The translations under genes and the position numbers were made by a program. From Nitrospinales bacterium (GTDB taxonomy: Bacteria > Nitrospinota_A > UBA7883 > JACRGQ01), in the NCBI GenBank assembly GCA_023248535.1, contig JAHFEJ010000025.1, forward strand, positions 1 through 38,713: a stretch of 38,713 nt of DNA. The letters run 5' to 3'. Every line of letters begins with the position of its first letter. Position 1 is the first letter of the stretch. Positions 6,837 to 15,818 of the stretch are shown one piece after another. The notes beneath the pieces are model-generated. The model was not told where the DNA came from. It did not search any database and saw nothing but the letters and a program-made list of their open reading frames with translations.

Positions 6837-8479
6837 TGGCTGCGCGCAACGATTACCATCGCGGGTTCTGGGCCGAAGGGGTGCCGTTCATCTGGATCAG
6901 CGGCATGGCCGTGCTGGTGCTGCTGGCGATAGTCATCGGCTTCCTGGGGCTTATCTTCGCCAAAGGGGCCGGACATTTCTGGCCCGCCCCGATGGCGCAG
7001 GTCACGCTGAAAAGCGGCTCCAGCGTTATGGGGCCGGTGATGGAGACCGAGGCCATTCCGCACGCCGCCGCCACCCGCTCGCTGTTCAAGATCGGCAACC
7101 GCGACGTGTATGGCCTCGATTTCCGCTGGGTGGACGATGCCGCCGTTGAAAAGCGCGAGTACCCTCCGGACGCCGCCGTGATCGAACGGAGCGAATACGG
7201 CGACATGCACGGTTTTATACAGGCGCTGCGGGAAGGGGGCGCGGTTACCGCCCGCGCCGGGCCGGATTTCCATCCCCTGCTGGAAAAAAAGATCGCGCGC
7301 GCCGCGCATCTTAAGGAAGAGATCAAAAAGGCGGCGGACGATGTGGAGCATGCCCGCGAGCCGCTGGCAAAACTGGAAGTGGATATCCGCCTGTTGGAGG
7401 ATGGATCCGAAGCCGGCACCCCCGAAGCGGCCCTGAAACTGGAAAAACTGAACGCGGAATATGACGCGCTTGCCCTGAAGCTGGGGGATGCCATCACCGT
7501 TCCCGAGCAGCGGATTGAATCGTTGCGGAAGGAGCTTGACGCCCCCACGCTCGAAGTGGCGCTTGCCGATGGGCAGGTGAAGACCATGCCGCTTAAGGAT
7601 GTGCGCGCCTTTTATCTGCCCAACCGGATGGGCCTGTCCGCCAAAGCGGGGCATTATCTATGCAAGGTGTGGGATTTCCTCTGGACCTGGCCGCGCGAAT
7701 CGAACACCGAGGGGGGCGTCTTCCCCGCCATATTCGGCACCGTGATGATGGTGTTCATCATGGTGGTGATCGGCGCGCCGTTTGGCGTGATGGCGGCCCT
7801 GTATATGAACGAATACGCAAAGCCGGGGTTCTTCCTGAATCTCGTCCGGTTGGGGGTGAACAACCTGGCGGGGGTTCCCTCCATCGTCTTCGGCATTTTC
7901 GGCCTTGGTTTTTTCATTTACTTCATCGGCGGCGGCATCGACCGTCTGTTCTTCACCGATAAACTGCCAGAGCCGACCTACGGCACCGGCGGCATCCTCT
8001 GGGCGTCGCTCACGCTGGCGCTGCTGACGGTGCCGGTGGTGGTGGTCGCCACGCTGGAGGGGCTGGCCGCCGTGCCGCGCGCCAACCGCGAAGGGGCGCT
8101 GGCGCTGGGCAGCACCAAATGGCAGATGCTCTGGAACGTGGTGCTGCCGAACTCGATGCCGGGCATACTCACCGGCGTCATCCTCGCCATCAGCCGCGCC
8201 ACCGGCGAGGTGGCCCCGCTGATGATCACCGGAGTGGTGAAGCTGGTGGCCGAACTGCCGGTGGACGCCGGGTGGCCCTTTCTGCATCTCGACCGCAAAT
8301 TCATGCACCTCGGCTTTCACATCTACGATGTCGGTTTCCAAAGCCCCAACGTCGAGGCGGCCAAGCCGATGGTCTATACCACCACCGGCCTGCTGCTCGT
8401 CATCGTGGTTACGCTGAATCTCGTGGCGATACTGTTGCGGAACCGCCTGCGGAAAACCTACAAGGGGGCCGCCCTGTGA
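6836..8479 (+). CDS. pstA: Phosphate ABC transporter permease PstA with a periplasmic coiled-coil insert
   Basis: The ATG at 6836 shares its A with the pstC stop and gives 547 residues; a TTG one codon earlier is less likely. The first membrane segment is at about 14-40. The next roughly 240 residues, predicted outside the membrane, include a charged coiled coil (about 145-235, e.g. LEKKIARAAHLKEEIKKAAD). The permease core starts near 295 (GVFPAIFGTVMMVFIMVVIG). Its coupling loop NREGALALGSTKWQMLWNVV and the following GRATGE-like ISRATGEVAPL motif are typical of PstA. It forms the channel with PstC. The oversized outer domain parallels that of PstC, and the two may touch each other or PstS. 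Confidence 0.93.
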   Translation: MAARNDYHRGFWAEGVPFIWISGMAVLVLLAIVIGFLGLIFAKGAGHFWPAPMAQVTLKSGSSVMGPVMETEAIPHAAATRSLFKIGNRDVYGLDFRWVDDAAVEKREYPPDAAVIERSEYGDMHGFIQALREGGAVTARAGPDFHPLLEKKIARAAHLKEEIKKAADDVEHAREPLAKLEVDIRLLEDGSEAGTPEAALKLEKLNAEYDALALKLGDAITVPEQRIESLRKELDAPTLEVALADGQVKTMPLKDVRAFYLPNRMGLSAKAGHYLCKVWDFLWTWPRESNTEGGVFPAIFGTVMMVFIMVVIGAPFGVMAALYMNEYAKPGFFLNLVRLGVNNLAGVPSIVFGIFGLGFFIYFIGGGIDRLFFTDKLPEPTYGTGGILWASLTLALLTVPVVVVATLEGLAAVPRANREGALALGSTKWQMLWNVVLPNSMPGILTGVILAISRATGEVAPLMITGVVKLVAELPVDAGWPFLHLDRKFMHLGFHIYDVGFQSPNVEAAKPMVYTTTGLLLVIVVTLNLVAILLRNRLRKTYKGAAL

Positions 8480-8498
8480 ACCGCCACCCGCGTTTCCC

Positions 8499-8592
8499 GG
8501 TGGGTACACATTTTAATGTGTACATTGGCGCATCGCGCCAAGGAGCGGCCGGCCCTTGCGGGCCGATGTACCCAATAAATTGGGTACCCACC
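8499..8592. repeat. Modular hairpin repeat, copy 3, between pstA and pstB
   Basis: Terminal GGTGGGTAC (8499-8507) is inverted as GTACCCACC (8584-8592). Between them are four successive perfect hairpins: GTACACATT-TT-AATGTGTAC (8504-8523), TTGGCGC-ATC-GCGCCAA (8525-8541), CGGCCC-TTGC-GGGCCG (8550-8565) and GTACCCAAT-AA-ATTGGGTAC (8568-8587). There is no T-run and no coding capacity. It shares ends and layout with copies 1 and 2. It separates the permease genes from pstB inside the operon and could stabilise or process the transcript. Confidence 0.85.
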
Positions 8593-8667
8593 CGATTTGT
8601 CCGGCAGATACACATTTCAATTATGGTACCGTTACTAATAATCAAGAATCGTGGATAATAGGGAGTT

Positions 8668-9462
8668 ATGGATATACCGATGACCGCGCCGATGGATGCC
8701 GCCGGCGATGTGGCCGTGCACGTGCGCAAGCTGAGCTTTTACTACAACCAGTCCCAGCAGGCGCTCTACGACATCAACATGGATATCCGCCGCCAGAAGG
8801 TGACCGCTTTCATCGGGCCGTCCGGCTGCGGCAAGAGCACCCTGCTGCGCTGCTTCAACCGGATGAACGACGTGATCCTCAACACCCGCATGGAAGGGGA
8901 CATCCTCATCAACGGGTCGGACATCTACAAGGAAGGGGTGCGGCTGGAGGCGTTGCGCAAGCGCGTCGGCATGGTGTTCCAGCGGAGCAACCCGTTTCCG
9001 ATGTCGATATTCGATAACATCGCCTTCGGCCCCCGCATGCGCGGCATGAAGGACAAGGCCGTCCTGGGCGAAATCGTGGAACGCTCGCTCAAGCAGGCCG
9101 ATCTCTGGAAAGAGGTGAAGGACCGGCTGGGCAAATCGGCGCTCGACCTTTCAGGCGGGCAGCAACAGCGCCTCTGCATCGCCCGCACGCTGGCCAACGA
9201 TCCCGAAATAATCCTGATGGACGAACCGGCCAGCGCGCTCGATCCCATCTCCACCGCCAAGATCGAGGAGACCATCCAGGTGCTCAAGGAGCAATACACC
9301 ATCGTGATCGTGACCCACAACCTGCAGCAGGCGGCCCGCTGCTCGGATTACACCGCTTTTTTCTATATGGGGAAACTGCTTGAGATGAACGTGACGGGAA
9401 GAATATTCCAAAAACCTTCCGTGAAAGACACGGAAGACTACATCACCGGCAAATTCGGTTGA
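8668..9462 (+). CDS. pstB: Phosphate ABC transporter ATPase PstB
   Basis: The 264-residue cytoplasmic ATPase energises phosphate import. Walker A is GPSGCGKST (50-58), the Q-loop is GMVFQ (101-105), the ABC signature is LSGGQQQR (161-168), Walker B is IILMDEP (181-187), and the H-switch His lies in [13 protein letters not shown]. Spacing and length are normal for PstB. The ATG at 8668 follows GGGAG. A second ATG at 8680 is also possible. It lies 188 bp after pstA because of an inserted repeat, and 19 bp before phoU. Confidence 0.97.
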   Translation: MDIPMTAPMDAAGDVAVHVRKLSFYYNQSQQALYDINMDIRRQKVTAFIGPSGCGKSTLLRCFNRMNDVILNTRMEGDILINGSDIYKEGVRLEALRKRVGMVFQRSNPFPMSIFDNIAFGPRMRGMKDKAVLGEIVERSLKQADLWKEVKDRLGKSALDLSGGQQQRLCIARTLANDPEIILMDEPASALDPISTAKIEETIQVLKEQYTIVIVTHNLQQAARCSDYTAFFYMGKLLEMNVTGRIFQKPSVKDTEDYITGKFG

Positions 9463-9481
9463 GATAAAGGAAGGTTCAGCA

Positions 9482-10165
9482 ATGCCACATTACGACAGAC
9501 ACTTCGACAAGGAACTGCAGACGCTCAAGGAGGATGTGCTCAGGCTCGGCGGCATCGTCGAGGAGCAGGTTTCAAACGCCATCGCCGCATTGATGAACCA
9601 CAATGTCGAGCTGGCGAACCAGACCATCGCCCGCGACCACCTGGTGAACAAAACCGAGGTCGAGATCGACGAGATGTGCATCGATCTGCTGGCCCGCCGC
9701 CAGCCGATGGGGGCGGACCTCCGCTTCGTCACCACCGCCATCAAGATCGTGGACAACCTCGAACGGATGGGCGACATGGCCGTCAACATCTCCGAGCGGG
9801 TGTTGGAGCTGGCCACCGAACCGCGCCTGAAGGCGTATCTCGATATTCCCCGCATGGGCGAGTACTGCACCTCCATGCTGAAAAACGCCCTCGACGCCTT
9901 TGTCACCAGCAACACCACGCTGGCCCAGCAGGTGCGCGCCGAAGACGACCAGGTGGACGCGCTGACGCACCAGATTTTCCGCGAACTCCTTTCTTATATG
10001 ATGGAAGACCCGCACACCATCACGCGCGCCACCCGTATCATGTTCATCGCAAAATACATCGAACGGATCGCCGACCACTCCACCAACATCGCCGAGATGG
10101 TGATCTACATGGTCGAAGGGCGCATCGTCCGGCACACCGAGCCGGACATGCCGCCCGCCAAGTAG
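9482..10165 (+). CDS. phoU: Phosphate signalling protein PhoU
   Basis: The 227-residue all-helical protein has two PhoU three-helix repeats. The motif R-Q-P-M-G-A-D-L-R-F around residues 75-84 and the second-half stretch E-R-I-A-D-H-S-T-N-I-A-E are the metal/ligand-binding signatures of the family. PhoU links the state of the Pst transporter to the kinase PhoR and keeps the Pho regulon off when phosphate is plentiful. The start is preceded by AAGGAAGG at good spacing. It sits between pstB and phoB with short gaps, as in many Pho clusters. Confidence 0.97.
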   Translation: MPHYDRHFDKELQTLKEDVLRLGGIVEEQVSNAIAALMNHNVELANQTIARDHLVNKTEVEIDEMCIDLLARRQPMGADLRFVTTAIKIVDNLERMGDMAVNISERVLELATEPRLKAYLDIPRMGEYCTSMLKNALDAFVTSNTTLAQQVRAEDDQVDALTHQIFRELLSYMMEDPHTITRATRIMFIAKYIERIADHSTNIAEMVIYMVEGRIVRHTEPDMPPAK

Positions 10166-10178
10166 GCGGCGGAGAAAC

Positions 10179-10871
10179 ATGGCGCGCATACTGGTGATCG
10201 AGGACGAACAGGACATCAGCGGCCTCATCCGCTACAACCTCGAGAAAGAAGGGCACCATCTGGCGGTCAGCCACAACGGCGAGGAAGGGCTGGCGCAGGC
10301 GCGCACGTTCAAGCCGGAACTGGTGGTGCTCGACCTCATGCTCCCCGGCATGCAGGGGCTGGATGTGCTCCGCCGCATGAAAGCCGACGACCGGTTGAAA
10401 CATGCGCCGGTCATCATCCTCTCCGCCAAGGCTTCCGAGACGGACCGCATCATCGGCCTCGAGATAGGGGCCGACGACTATGTGATGAAGCCGTTCAGCG
10501 TGAAGGAGCTGGCCTCCCGCGTGAAAGCGGTGCTGCGCCGCGCCGCCGCGCCGGAGACCGGCCCGAAGATATTCACCTGCAAGGGGCTGGTCGTCGATTT
10601 CGATTCTGTCAGCGTAAAGCTCAACGGCAAGCCGGTTCACCTCAGCCCCTACGAGTTCAAGATACTCGGCTTTCTGGCCTTGCATCCCGGCCGCGCCTGG
10701 TCGCGTGAAGAGCTGCTTTCAAACGTCTGGAAGGACGACGCCTTCGTGCAGCCCCGCACCGTCGATGTGCATATCCGCCGCCTCCGCGCGCTGATCGAAA
10801 AAGACGCCAAAAAACCGTTCTACATCCAGACCGTCCGCGGCTTCGGCTACATCTTCGGCGTGGAACCCTAG
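10179..10871 (+). CDS. phoB: Phosphate response regulator PhoB (OmpR family)
   Basis: The protein has 230 residues. The N-terminal receiver has acidic residues E8/D9-E10, phosphoacceptor Asp52 in LDLMLPG, and Lys104 in YVMKPF. The C-terminal winged helix (about 130-228) includes LSPYEFKILGFLALHPGRAW and RTVDVHIRRLRALIE. On phosphorylation by PhoR it binds direct repeats 11 bp apart; the pstS upstream region carries such a box. It begins 13 bp after phoU and is followed four bases later by phoR. Context makes PhoB far likelier than another OmpR paralogue. Confidence 0.95.
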   Translation: MARILVIEDEQDISGLIRYNLEKEGHHLAVSHNGEEGLAQARTFKPELVVLDLMLPGMQGLDVLRRMKADDRLKHAPVIILSAKASETDRIIGLEIGADDYVMKPFSVKELASRVKAVLRRAAAPETGPKIFTCKGLVVDFDSVSVKLNGKPVHLSPYEFKILGFLALHPGRAWSREELLSNVWKDDAFVQPRTVDVHIRRLRALIEKDAKKPFYIQTVRGFGYIFGVEP

Positions 10872-10874
10872 CCG

Positions 10875-12716
10875 GTGATACGCGGATTCGGCTGGAAGAT
10901 ATTCGGGGCCTTCGCCCTTCTTATCGTCGCGCTCGCCGTGGCGCTTTCCGCCGTCAACGCCAAGGATCGCCAGAACCAGCGCGCGGCGGAGGCGCAAAAC
11001 GTATTCCGCTCTTTGGCTGAATCGTTTCAGGCCGGCATTCCGTTAACGGAGGATGATCCGCTTCCCCGGCTGCGGCAACTGGCCCTTGTCGCGGGCGTCG
11101 ACCTTGCCTTTGTGCGGCCCGGCGGCGAAGCGTTCGCCACCTATCGCAGTGAGGGCGAGGCGCAGCAGGATTTCGCCGCGCTGCCGGAGGTTGCCGCCGC
11201 CCTGCGCGGCGAAGAGGCGGTGGAACTCCGCTTCAGCAATCTCCTCAAAAAGGATGCCTACCATATCGCCTATCCGCTCCGCGCGCATGGAAAACCGGCG
11301 GGGGCGCTCCACTGCCTGGTCGACCCGGCGCGGGTGGGCGGCGGCGATGCCGATACCGCGGGCAAGGTGATGATCGTCACCGCCGTTGCGCTGGCGCTGG
11401 CCGGATTGCTTGCCTGGTTCATGGCGCGGTCGCTGCGGCGGCGGGTGCGCACGATCTCCGATTATCTGGAAGGGGGGGATGCCGCCCCGCACTATGCGGC
11501 CCGCCTGTTCGGCGACGATTTCGACCGTGTCGGCGCCAAAGCCGGGGCGATTGCCGGTCAGGCGGCCGAAACGCTGGCCATGCTGCGCGAGGAGCGCGAG
11601 CGGGTGCGCGCCATCATCGAGTACATGGAAGACGGCGTGCTGCTGCTGGACATCGACGGCAAAATCCTGCTGCACAATGCCGCTTTCCTGGCCCTCTTCG
11701 GCCTGCCGGAGCGGGAACTCATCGGAAAACCGATAGCCGAAACGGTGCGCAACCCCGCCCTGCTCGACCTGCTGGCGCTACACCGCTCCACCCGCAAAAC
11801 CGTCAAGCGCGAGATCGCCCTCGGCGTTCCCCCCGTGCGGCGCCTGCTGGCCTCCGCCGCGCCGCTGGAGCGCGACGCCGGCAGCGCCCGCACGCTGCTG
11901 ATGATCTACGATGTCACCCAGCAGAAGCTGCTGGAGGAGATGCGCGTCGATTTTGTGGCCAACGCCTCCCACGAGCTGCGCACGCCGCTCACCGCCATCA
12001 GCGGCTATGTGGAGACGATGGCCGACGGCGCGGTGGACGAGCCGGAGACCGCGCGCCACATGCTCGGCATCATCCAGCGGCAGACCGGGCGGCTGGGCCG
12101 GTTGATCGACGACCTGCTGGCGCTCTCCAACATCGAGCTGGAAAAAGAGAAGTTCGAGTTTCTGCCGGTGCAGGCCGAACCGCTCATCAAGGGGGCCGCG
12201 CAGGTGTTCGCGCAGGCCGCCGCCAATCAGGGGGTGACGCTCGATTGGACGGTGGAAGAGGGAACCGCGCCGTTCGAGGCCGACAAGGACCGGCTGATGC
12301 AAGTGTTCGTCAACCTGCTCGACAACGCCATCAAATACACTCCCGCCGGGGGCAGAGTGACCGCGCGCTGCCGCACCCTCACGGTCGGCCGGCACAACGC
12401 CGCCTCATTCGATTATCCCTCGCTGGACGGCAATCCGCTTCTGCCGGAAACGGAAGGGGAGTGGAGCCGCGCGTTTGTGGAATGGTCCGTCACCGATACC
12501 GGCGAGGGCATCCCCGCCCACGCCATCCCGCGGCTGATGGAGCGGTTTTACCGCGTCGACCGCGACCGCTCGCGCGAGCGGGGCGGCACCGGGTTGGGGC
12601 TTTCCATCGTGAAGCACATCATCATCGCGCACCGCGGCGGCATCAGGATCGAAAGCGAACCGGGGAAGGGGACAACCGTCCGCTTCGTCATCCCCCTCTC
12701 CCGCAAAATCCCCTGA
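10875..12716 (+). CDS. phoR: Phosphate sensor histidine kinase PhoR
   Basis: The 613-residue kinase begins at GTG 10875, directly after phoB and without a clear Shine-Dalgarno, implying translational coupling. Order of parts: membrane helix (about 8-27), a periplasmic stretch of about 135 residues, second membrane helix (about 163-183), HAMP, PAS (about 245-345), HisKA with the phosphorylated His near residue 366 in NASHELRTPL, then the ATPase domain with N-box NLLDNAIKYTP, DTGEGIP and GTGLGLSIV. All catalytic motifs are intact. The sizeable periplasmic loop is longer than in E. coli PhoR and more like the Bacillus type. It should phosphorylate PhoB under phosphate limitation, with input from PstB/PhoU. 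Confidence 0.94.
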   Translation: MIRGFGWKIFGAFALLIVALAVALSAVNAKDRQNQRAAEAQNVFRSLAESFQAGIPLTEDDPLPRLRQLALVAGVDLAFVRPGGEAFATYRSEGEAQQDFAALPEVAAALRGEEAVELRFSNLLKKDAYHIAYPLRAHGKPAGALHCLVDPARVGGGDADTAGKVMIVTAVALALAGLLAWFMARSLRRRVRTISDYLEGGDAAPHYAARLFGDDFDRVGAKAGAIAGQAAETLAMLREERERVRAIIEYMEDGVLLLDIDGKILLHNAAFLALFGLPERELIGKPIAETVRNPALLDLLALHRSTRKTVKREIALGVPPVRRLLASAAPLERDAGSARTLLMIYDVTQQKLLEEMRVDFVANASHELRTPLTAISGYVETMADGAVDEPETARHMLGIIQRQTGRLGRLIDDLLALSNIELEKEKFEFLPVQAEPLIKGAAQVFAQAAANQGVTLDWTVEEGTAPFEADKDRLMQVFVNLLDNAIKYTPAGGRVTARCRTLTVGRHNAASFDYPSLDGNPLLPETEGEWSRAFVEWSVTDTGEGIPAHAIPRLMERFYRVDRDRSRERGGTGLGLSIVKHIIIAHRGGIRIESEPGKGTTVRFVIPLSRKIP

Positions 12717-12760
12717 ACCCCTCCGGGTAATTGTCATCCCCGCGCATTCCCCGTTCTTGG

Positions 12761-12789
12761 TAGGGGCGGGTTTAAAACCCGCCCGTACA
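12761..12789. repeat. GGGCGGGTTT palindrome between convergent genes
   Basis: GGGCGGGTTT (12764-12773) and AAACCCGCCC (12775-12784) form a perfect 10-bp inverted repeat with almost no loop, flanked by TAGG and GTAC. It resembles the GGGCGAAT/ATTCGCCC module of the repeat at 302-319 in layout. Lying between the ends of phoR and the minus-strand gene, it may also end transcription from both sides, although there is no clear T-run. Confidence 0.6.
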
Positions 12790-12790
12790 G

Positions 12791-15052
12791 CTATGGGGAA
12801 GGGACTTTGCCGGGTATCGAAACCGCCGCCGCGAGATACAGAACCGACGCCATCAACAACGCGCCGCTAAAGCCGACGCCAAGCGCAACCAGCGGGGCGG
12901 AGGCCGCGCCGGCGACCGACGCAAAACCGTTGGCCGCCATGCACCACGGAATGGAGGCATCCGGCCTCTCGCCGATGACCCGAAGCCCCAGCGGATAGGG
13001 GATGCCCATAAAAAATCCGCACGCGGAAATGACCAACAGAAAAATGATGCCGTCGCCTATCGCCGACCCCGTGGTGGCATAGCCCCAGTATTTGAAGCAG
13101 GCGGCGGCAAGGCAGACCACCCCCGCGACCGCCGCCGGAACGAAAAATCCCGGTTTCAGCCTTCTGCTGAAAAATCCCCCCAGCGCCGAAGCGCCAAGCA
13201 GAAACGGTATGACCAGCGCGGCGGCGTGTACGGCTCCCCCCAGGTAGAGTATCCCCTTCTGGATAAAAGCCACCTCGGCCAGCATGAACCCCGCGCCCAG
13301 CATCAGGAAATAAAAAAAGGGGCCGAACCGGGCCGCGGCCCCTTGCCGCCTTTTCACCGCAAGCGGCAGGACAAGCATGATGAACGAAAAGAAAACCGCC
13401 TGAAGAAGGATGACAACATCCATCCCGCCGCCGGTAAGCACCGGCAGCCATCTTCCCTCCAGCGCGCGCACGGTTTCGGCGATTTTTGAAAGGCGGATGT
13501 AGTTATCGAAAAACGGCGAATCGATGGATGGCGGCGACGTATTGAACAGCGTTTCCTCCCCGGCGAGTACCGAGCGGGCCATGTTGTAATAGACCGGCTC
13601 GGCGAAAATGTTATGGCGGTTGGTTTCTTCCTTTCGCAAGCCGGGACGGTACACCGGATCCAGCGAGAGCTTTTCCGCAACGGAGGCCAGGGTTTGCAGA
13701 TCGTTCCCGGTAAAGCCCCCTTTTTTATAGATGACATGGAATGTTCCCCATGACCGGTATGCCGCCGTGTTTTGCCACCCGTCCGGCTCCAGCCCGGCGA
13801 TGAGGCGCAAGAGGCGGGCCTCGCCCCGTGGCGGCGGCAGCAGCGGGATCGACGCGGCAAGGATGCCCCCGCCATTCAGCCGGTCGAGGCAGAGGCGCAT
13901 GAACTCGGTGGTGAGAAGATAGTTCTCGGAAAGCACGTTCGTGCCGATCCCCTCCGTCCCCGCCGCCACCGGCACCGAGATGAGGTCGTAGCGCCCAGGC
14001 CCGTAGAGGTAAAGCCTTGGGTTTGCCCTTGCCAGTTCATACCGGCCACCGGCGGCCTTCGCTATCGCGCTCACAAGAAGGCGCTTCTCTTCCAGGACTT
14101 TCACGGAACCCGCGCCGAGGCGGGCGGCGGCCTCGGCCTCGGTGATGCCGGCCGCGCCGACGATCAGCGCACGCTCCGGCGTTTGAAGCCGGTAAGGCAA
14201 GGTCAGGGGAAGGTGCCGTATATAATCGGATTGCATGTTTGGTATCACGGCTTGAAGTCCGCCATTGAGGAAAACCCCCGTGCCTGCGGGCACGGCGTCT
14301 CCAAAAACGGGATTGAGGCCGGGGGCGTGCCGCAGGTACGGTGATGCAATGGTGTCGGTTTTTCCTTCGGGACCCCATGCCGAATCCAGAAATGTGATAT
14401 CTCCAAACATCTTGTACTGGGCAAGCTCCTTGTACGGCGAGAGGGGAGGGGTAAGAAAGGGGTAGAGCGCAAGCAGCGCCGCAATGCATAGCGGAACCTT
14501 CCACTTTGCCGAGGCCGTCCGTCCCAGAAGGATCGAGGCGGCGGCCGCCGCGCACACGCAGAGAACCGCCGCAAGGTTCTGGCTGGAAGAGGCCGCCAGC
14601 CAAAGCGCTCCCCCCGCCGCCCCGCCGGCCATATCGGCAAAATATATTTTACCCGCGTGGGCGGCATGCCGTTTCATTATTCCGGTGATGACGAGCGACG
14701 ACAGGAAAAAGGGGACGCCAAAGAGCGGGTAATATGTGGCAAGGTGAAAAAGCTCGTGTATGTTCCACTCAAGCTGAATGGGATCGAACTGAACCAGGCC
14801 GGACAGGGACAGCGAGGCCGGATATGAAAGCCCCAGGAAAAGCGCTCCCTGTTCCCATTCTATTTTTTCCAACATGGCGGGGAAGAGGTGGAGGAAAATC
14901 CCGGCGCAGCCGATGCCGAGCAGCGCGGCGGAAACGATGAGCGAGGCGAAGTGGTGCCCGGTGGTGATGACGAACAGCGACGCAAGGCTGATCTCGAAGA
15001 GCAGCGTTGAAAGGGTTATGAAAAAAACTCCGGCAAGCGTTCTGCCGCTCAT
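12791..15052 (-). CDS. Multi-pass membrane protein with degenerate spermidine-synthase-like domain
   Basis: The protein has 753 residues. About six membrane helices (1-200) precede a soluble domain (about 205-520) with the outline of a SpeE/Rossmann methyltransferase fold, followed by more helices (about 540-750). This is the layout of the membrane-embedded spermidine-synthase-like family. The glycine motif is weakened to ALIVGAAG (295-301). The place of the catalytic Asp in aminopropyltransferases reads YDLISVPVA (355-363) with no Asp. Polyamine synthesis is therefore doubtful; a transport or structural role is possible. Its ATG (15050-15052) overlaps the stop of the upstream pcm gene, so the two are co-translated. 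Confidence 0.85.
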   Translation of the reverse strand: MSGRTLAGVFFITLSTLLFEISLASLFVITTGHHFASLIVSAALLGIGCAGIFLHLFPAMLEKIEWEQGALFLGLSYPASLSLSGLVQFDPIQLEWNIHELFHLATYYPLFGVPFFLSSLVITGIMKRHAAHAGKIYFADMAGGAAGGALWLAASSSQNLAAVLCVCAAAAASILLGRTASAKWKVPLCIAALLALYPFLTPPLSPYKELAQYKMFGDITFLDSAWGPEGKTDTIASPYLRHAPGLNPVFGDAVPAGTGVFLNGGLQAVIPNMQSDYIRHLPLTLPYRLQTPERALIVGAAGITEAEAAARLGAGSVKVLEEKRLLVSAIAKAAGGRYELARANPRLYLYGPGRYDLISVPVAAGTEGIGTNVLSENYLLTTEFMRLCLDRLNGGGILAASIPLLPPPRGEARLLRLIAGLEPDGWQNTAAYRSWGTFHVIYKKGGFTGNDLQTLASVAEKLSLDPVYRPGLRKEETNRHNIFAEPVYYNMARSVLAGEETLFNTSPPSIDSPFFDNYIRLSKIAETVRALEGRWLPVLTGGGMDVVILLQAVFFSFIMLVLPLAVKRRQGAAARFGPFFYFLMLGAGFMLAEVAFIQKGILYLGGAVHAAALVIPFLLGASALGGFFSRRLKPGFFVPAAVAGVVCLAAACFKYWGYATTGSAIGDGIIFLLVISACGFFMGIPYPLGLRVIGERPDASIPWCMAANGFASVAGAASAPLVALGVGFSGALLMASVLYLAAAVSIPGKVPSP

Positions 15053-15768
15053 TTCATCGCCTTGCCGGTCATCGGGACAAACCGGACGGGGAGGGAGTAG
15101 CGTATTTCGACGGCGTCCCCCTTCCTGGTGACGACCGCCAGCGTCTGGAAAAAGAATGACCGTGAAAGGGGCAGTATCAATCTTCCGCCTTCCTTCAGCT
15201 GTTTGATAAGGGGCGGGGGGATGTGATTGGCGGCGGCGGTTATCATGATGGCGTCAAACGGCCCGTGCTCCTCCCAGCCGTAATAGCCGTCCCCCATGCG
15301 CGCATGGATGTTTGTATAACCGTCCTGTTTGAAACGGGCGCTGCTCCGGCGGTGGAGAACCGGCTTTATCTCGATGGTGTAAACTTCTTTGCAGAGGCGG
15401 GAAAGCACGGCGGCCTGATAGCCGGAGCCGGTGCCTATTTCAAGGACCCGCTCGCCGCCATGTAATTCCATCAGTTCGCTCATGAATGCCACAATAAACG
15501 GCTGCGAGATCGTTTGCCCCTCGCCTATCGGCAATGGCCGGTCCTCATAGGCCGATGACATGATTGTCGGCGGAACGAATTTGTGCCGCGGAACCGTTTT
15601 CATCGCATCGATGACGCCGGGATCCTGAATGCCGTTTGCGATGATCTGGTTTTCCACCATGCCGTTCCGTTCGGCGGAATAATCGCCGGCCCGGGAAACG
15701 GCCGGCGCAAAAAGGAGAAGGGAAAAAATTAAGGCATGCCATCGGACAATAAACCGTCCCATGTCCAT
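15049..15768 (-). CDS. pcm: Exported protein-L-isoaspartate O-methyltransferase
   Basis: The 239-residue protein uses S-adenosylmethionine to methylate isoaspartyl residues and so starts repair of aged proteins. Family motifs include VPRHKFVPP, the active-site region with GEGQTISQPFIVA (about 84-96) and the SAM-binding motif VLEIGTGSGYQAAVL (about 109-123), with the later DAIMITAAANHIPPPLIKQL. A hydrophobic N-terminal segment ending VSRA (about 11-27) looks like a signal peptide. This suggests a periplasmic enzyme, as in some proteobacterial PCMTs. It overlaps the downstream membrane gene by four bases. Divergent from the arsenic genes. Confidence 0.93.
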   Translation of the reverse strand: MDMGRFIVRWHALIFSLLLFAPAVSRAGDYSAERNGMVENQIIANGIQDPGVIDAMKTVPRHKFVPPTIMSSAYEDRPLPIGEGQTISQPFIVAFMSELMELHGGERVLEIGTGSGYQAAVLSRLCKEVYTIEIKPVLHRRSSARFKQDGYTNIHARMGDGYYGWEEHGPFDAIMITAAANHIPPPLIKQLKEGGRLILPLSRSFFFQTLAVVTRKGDAVEIRYSLPVRFVPMTGKAMK

Positions 15769-15818
15769 ATTCTCTCATATCATTTTGCCCGGCAGTCTCT
15801 TTCATGGAGCAAGTACGG

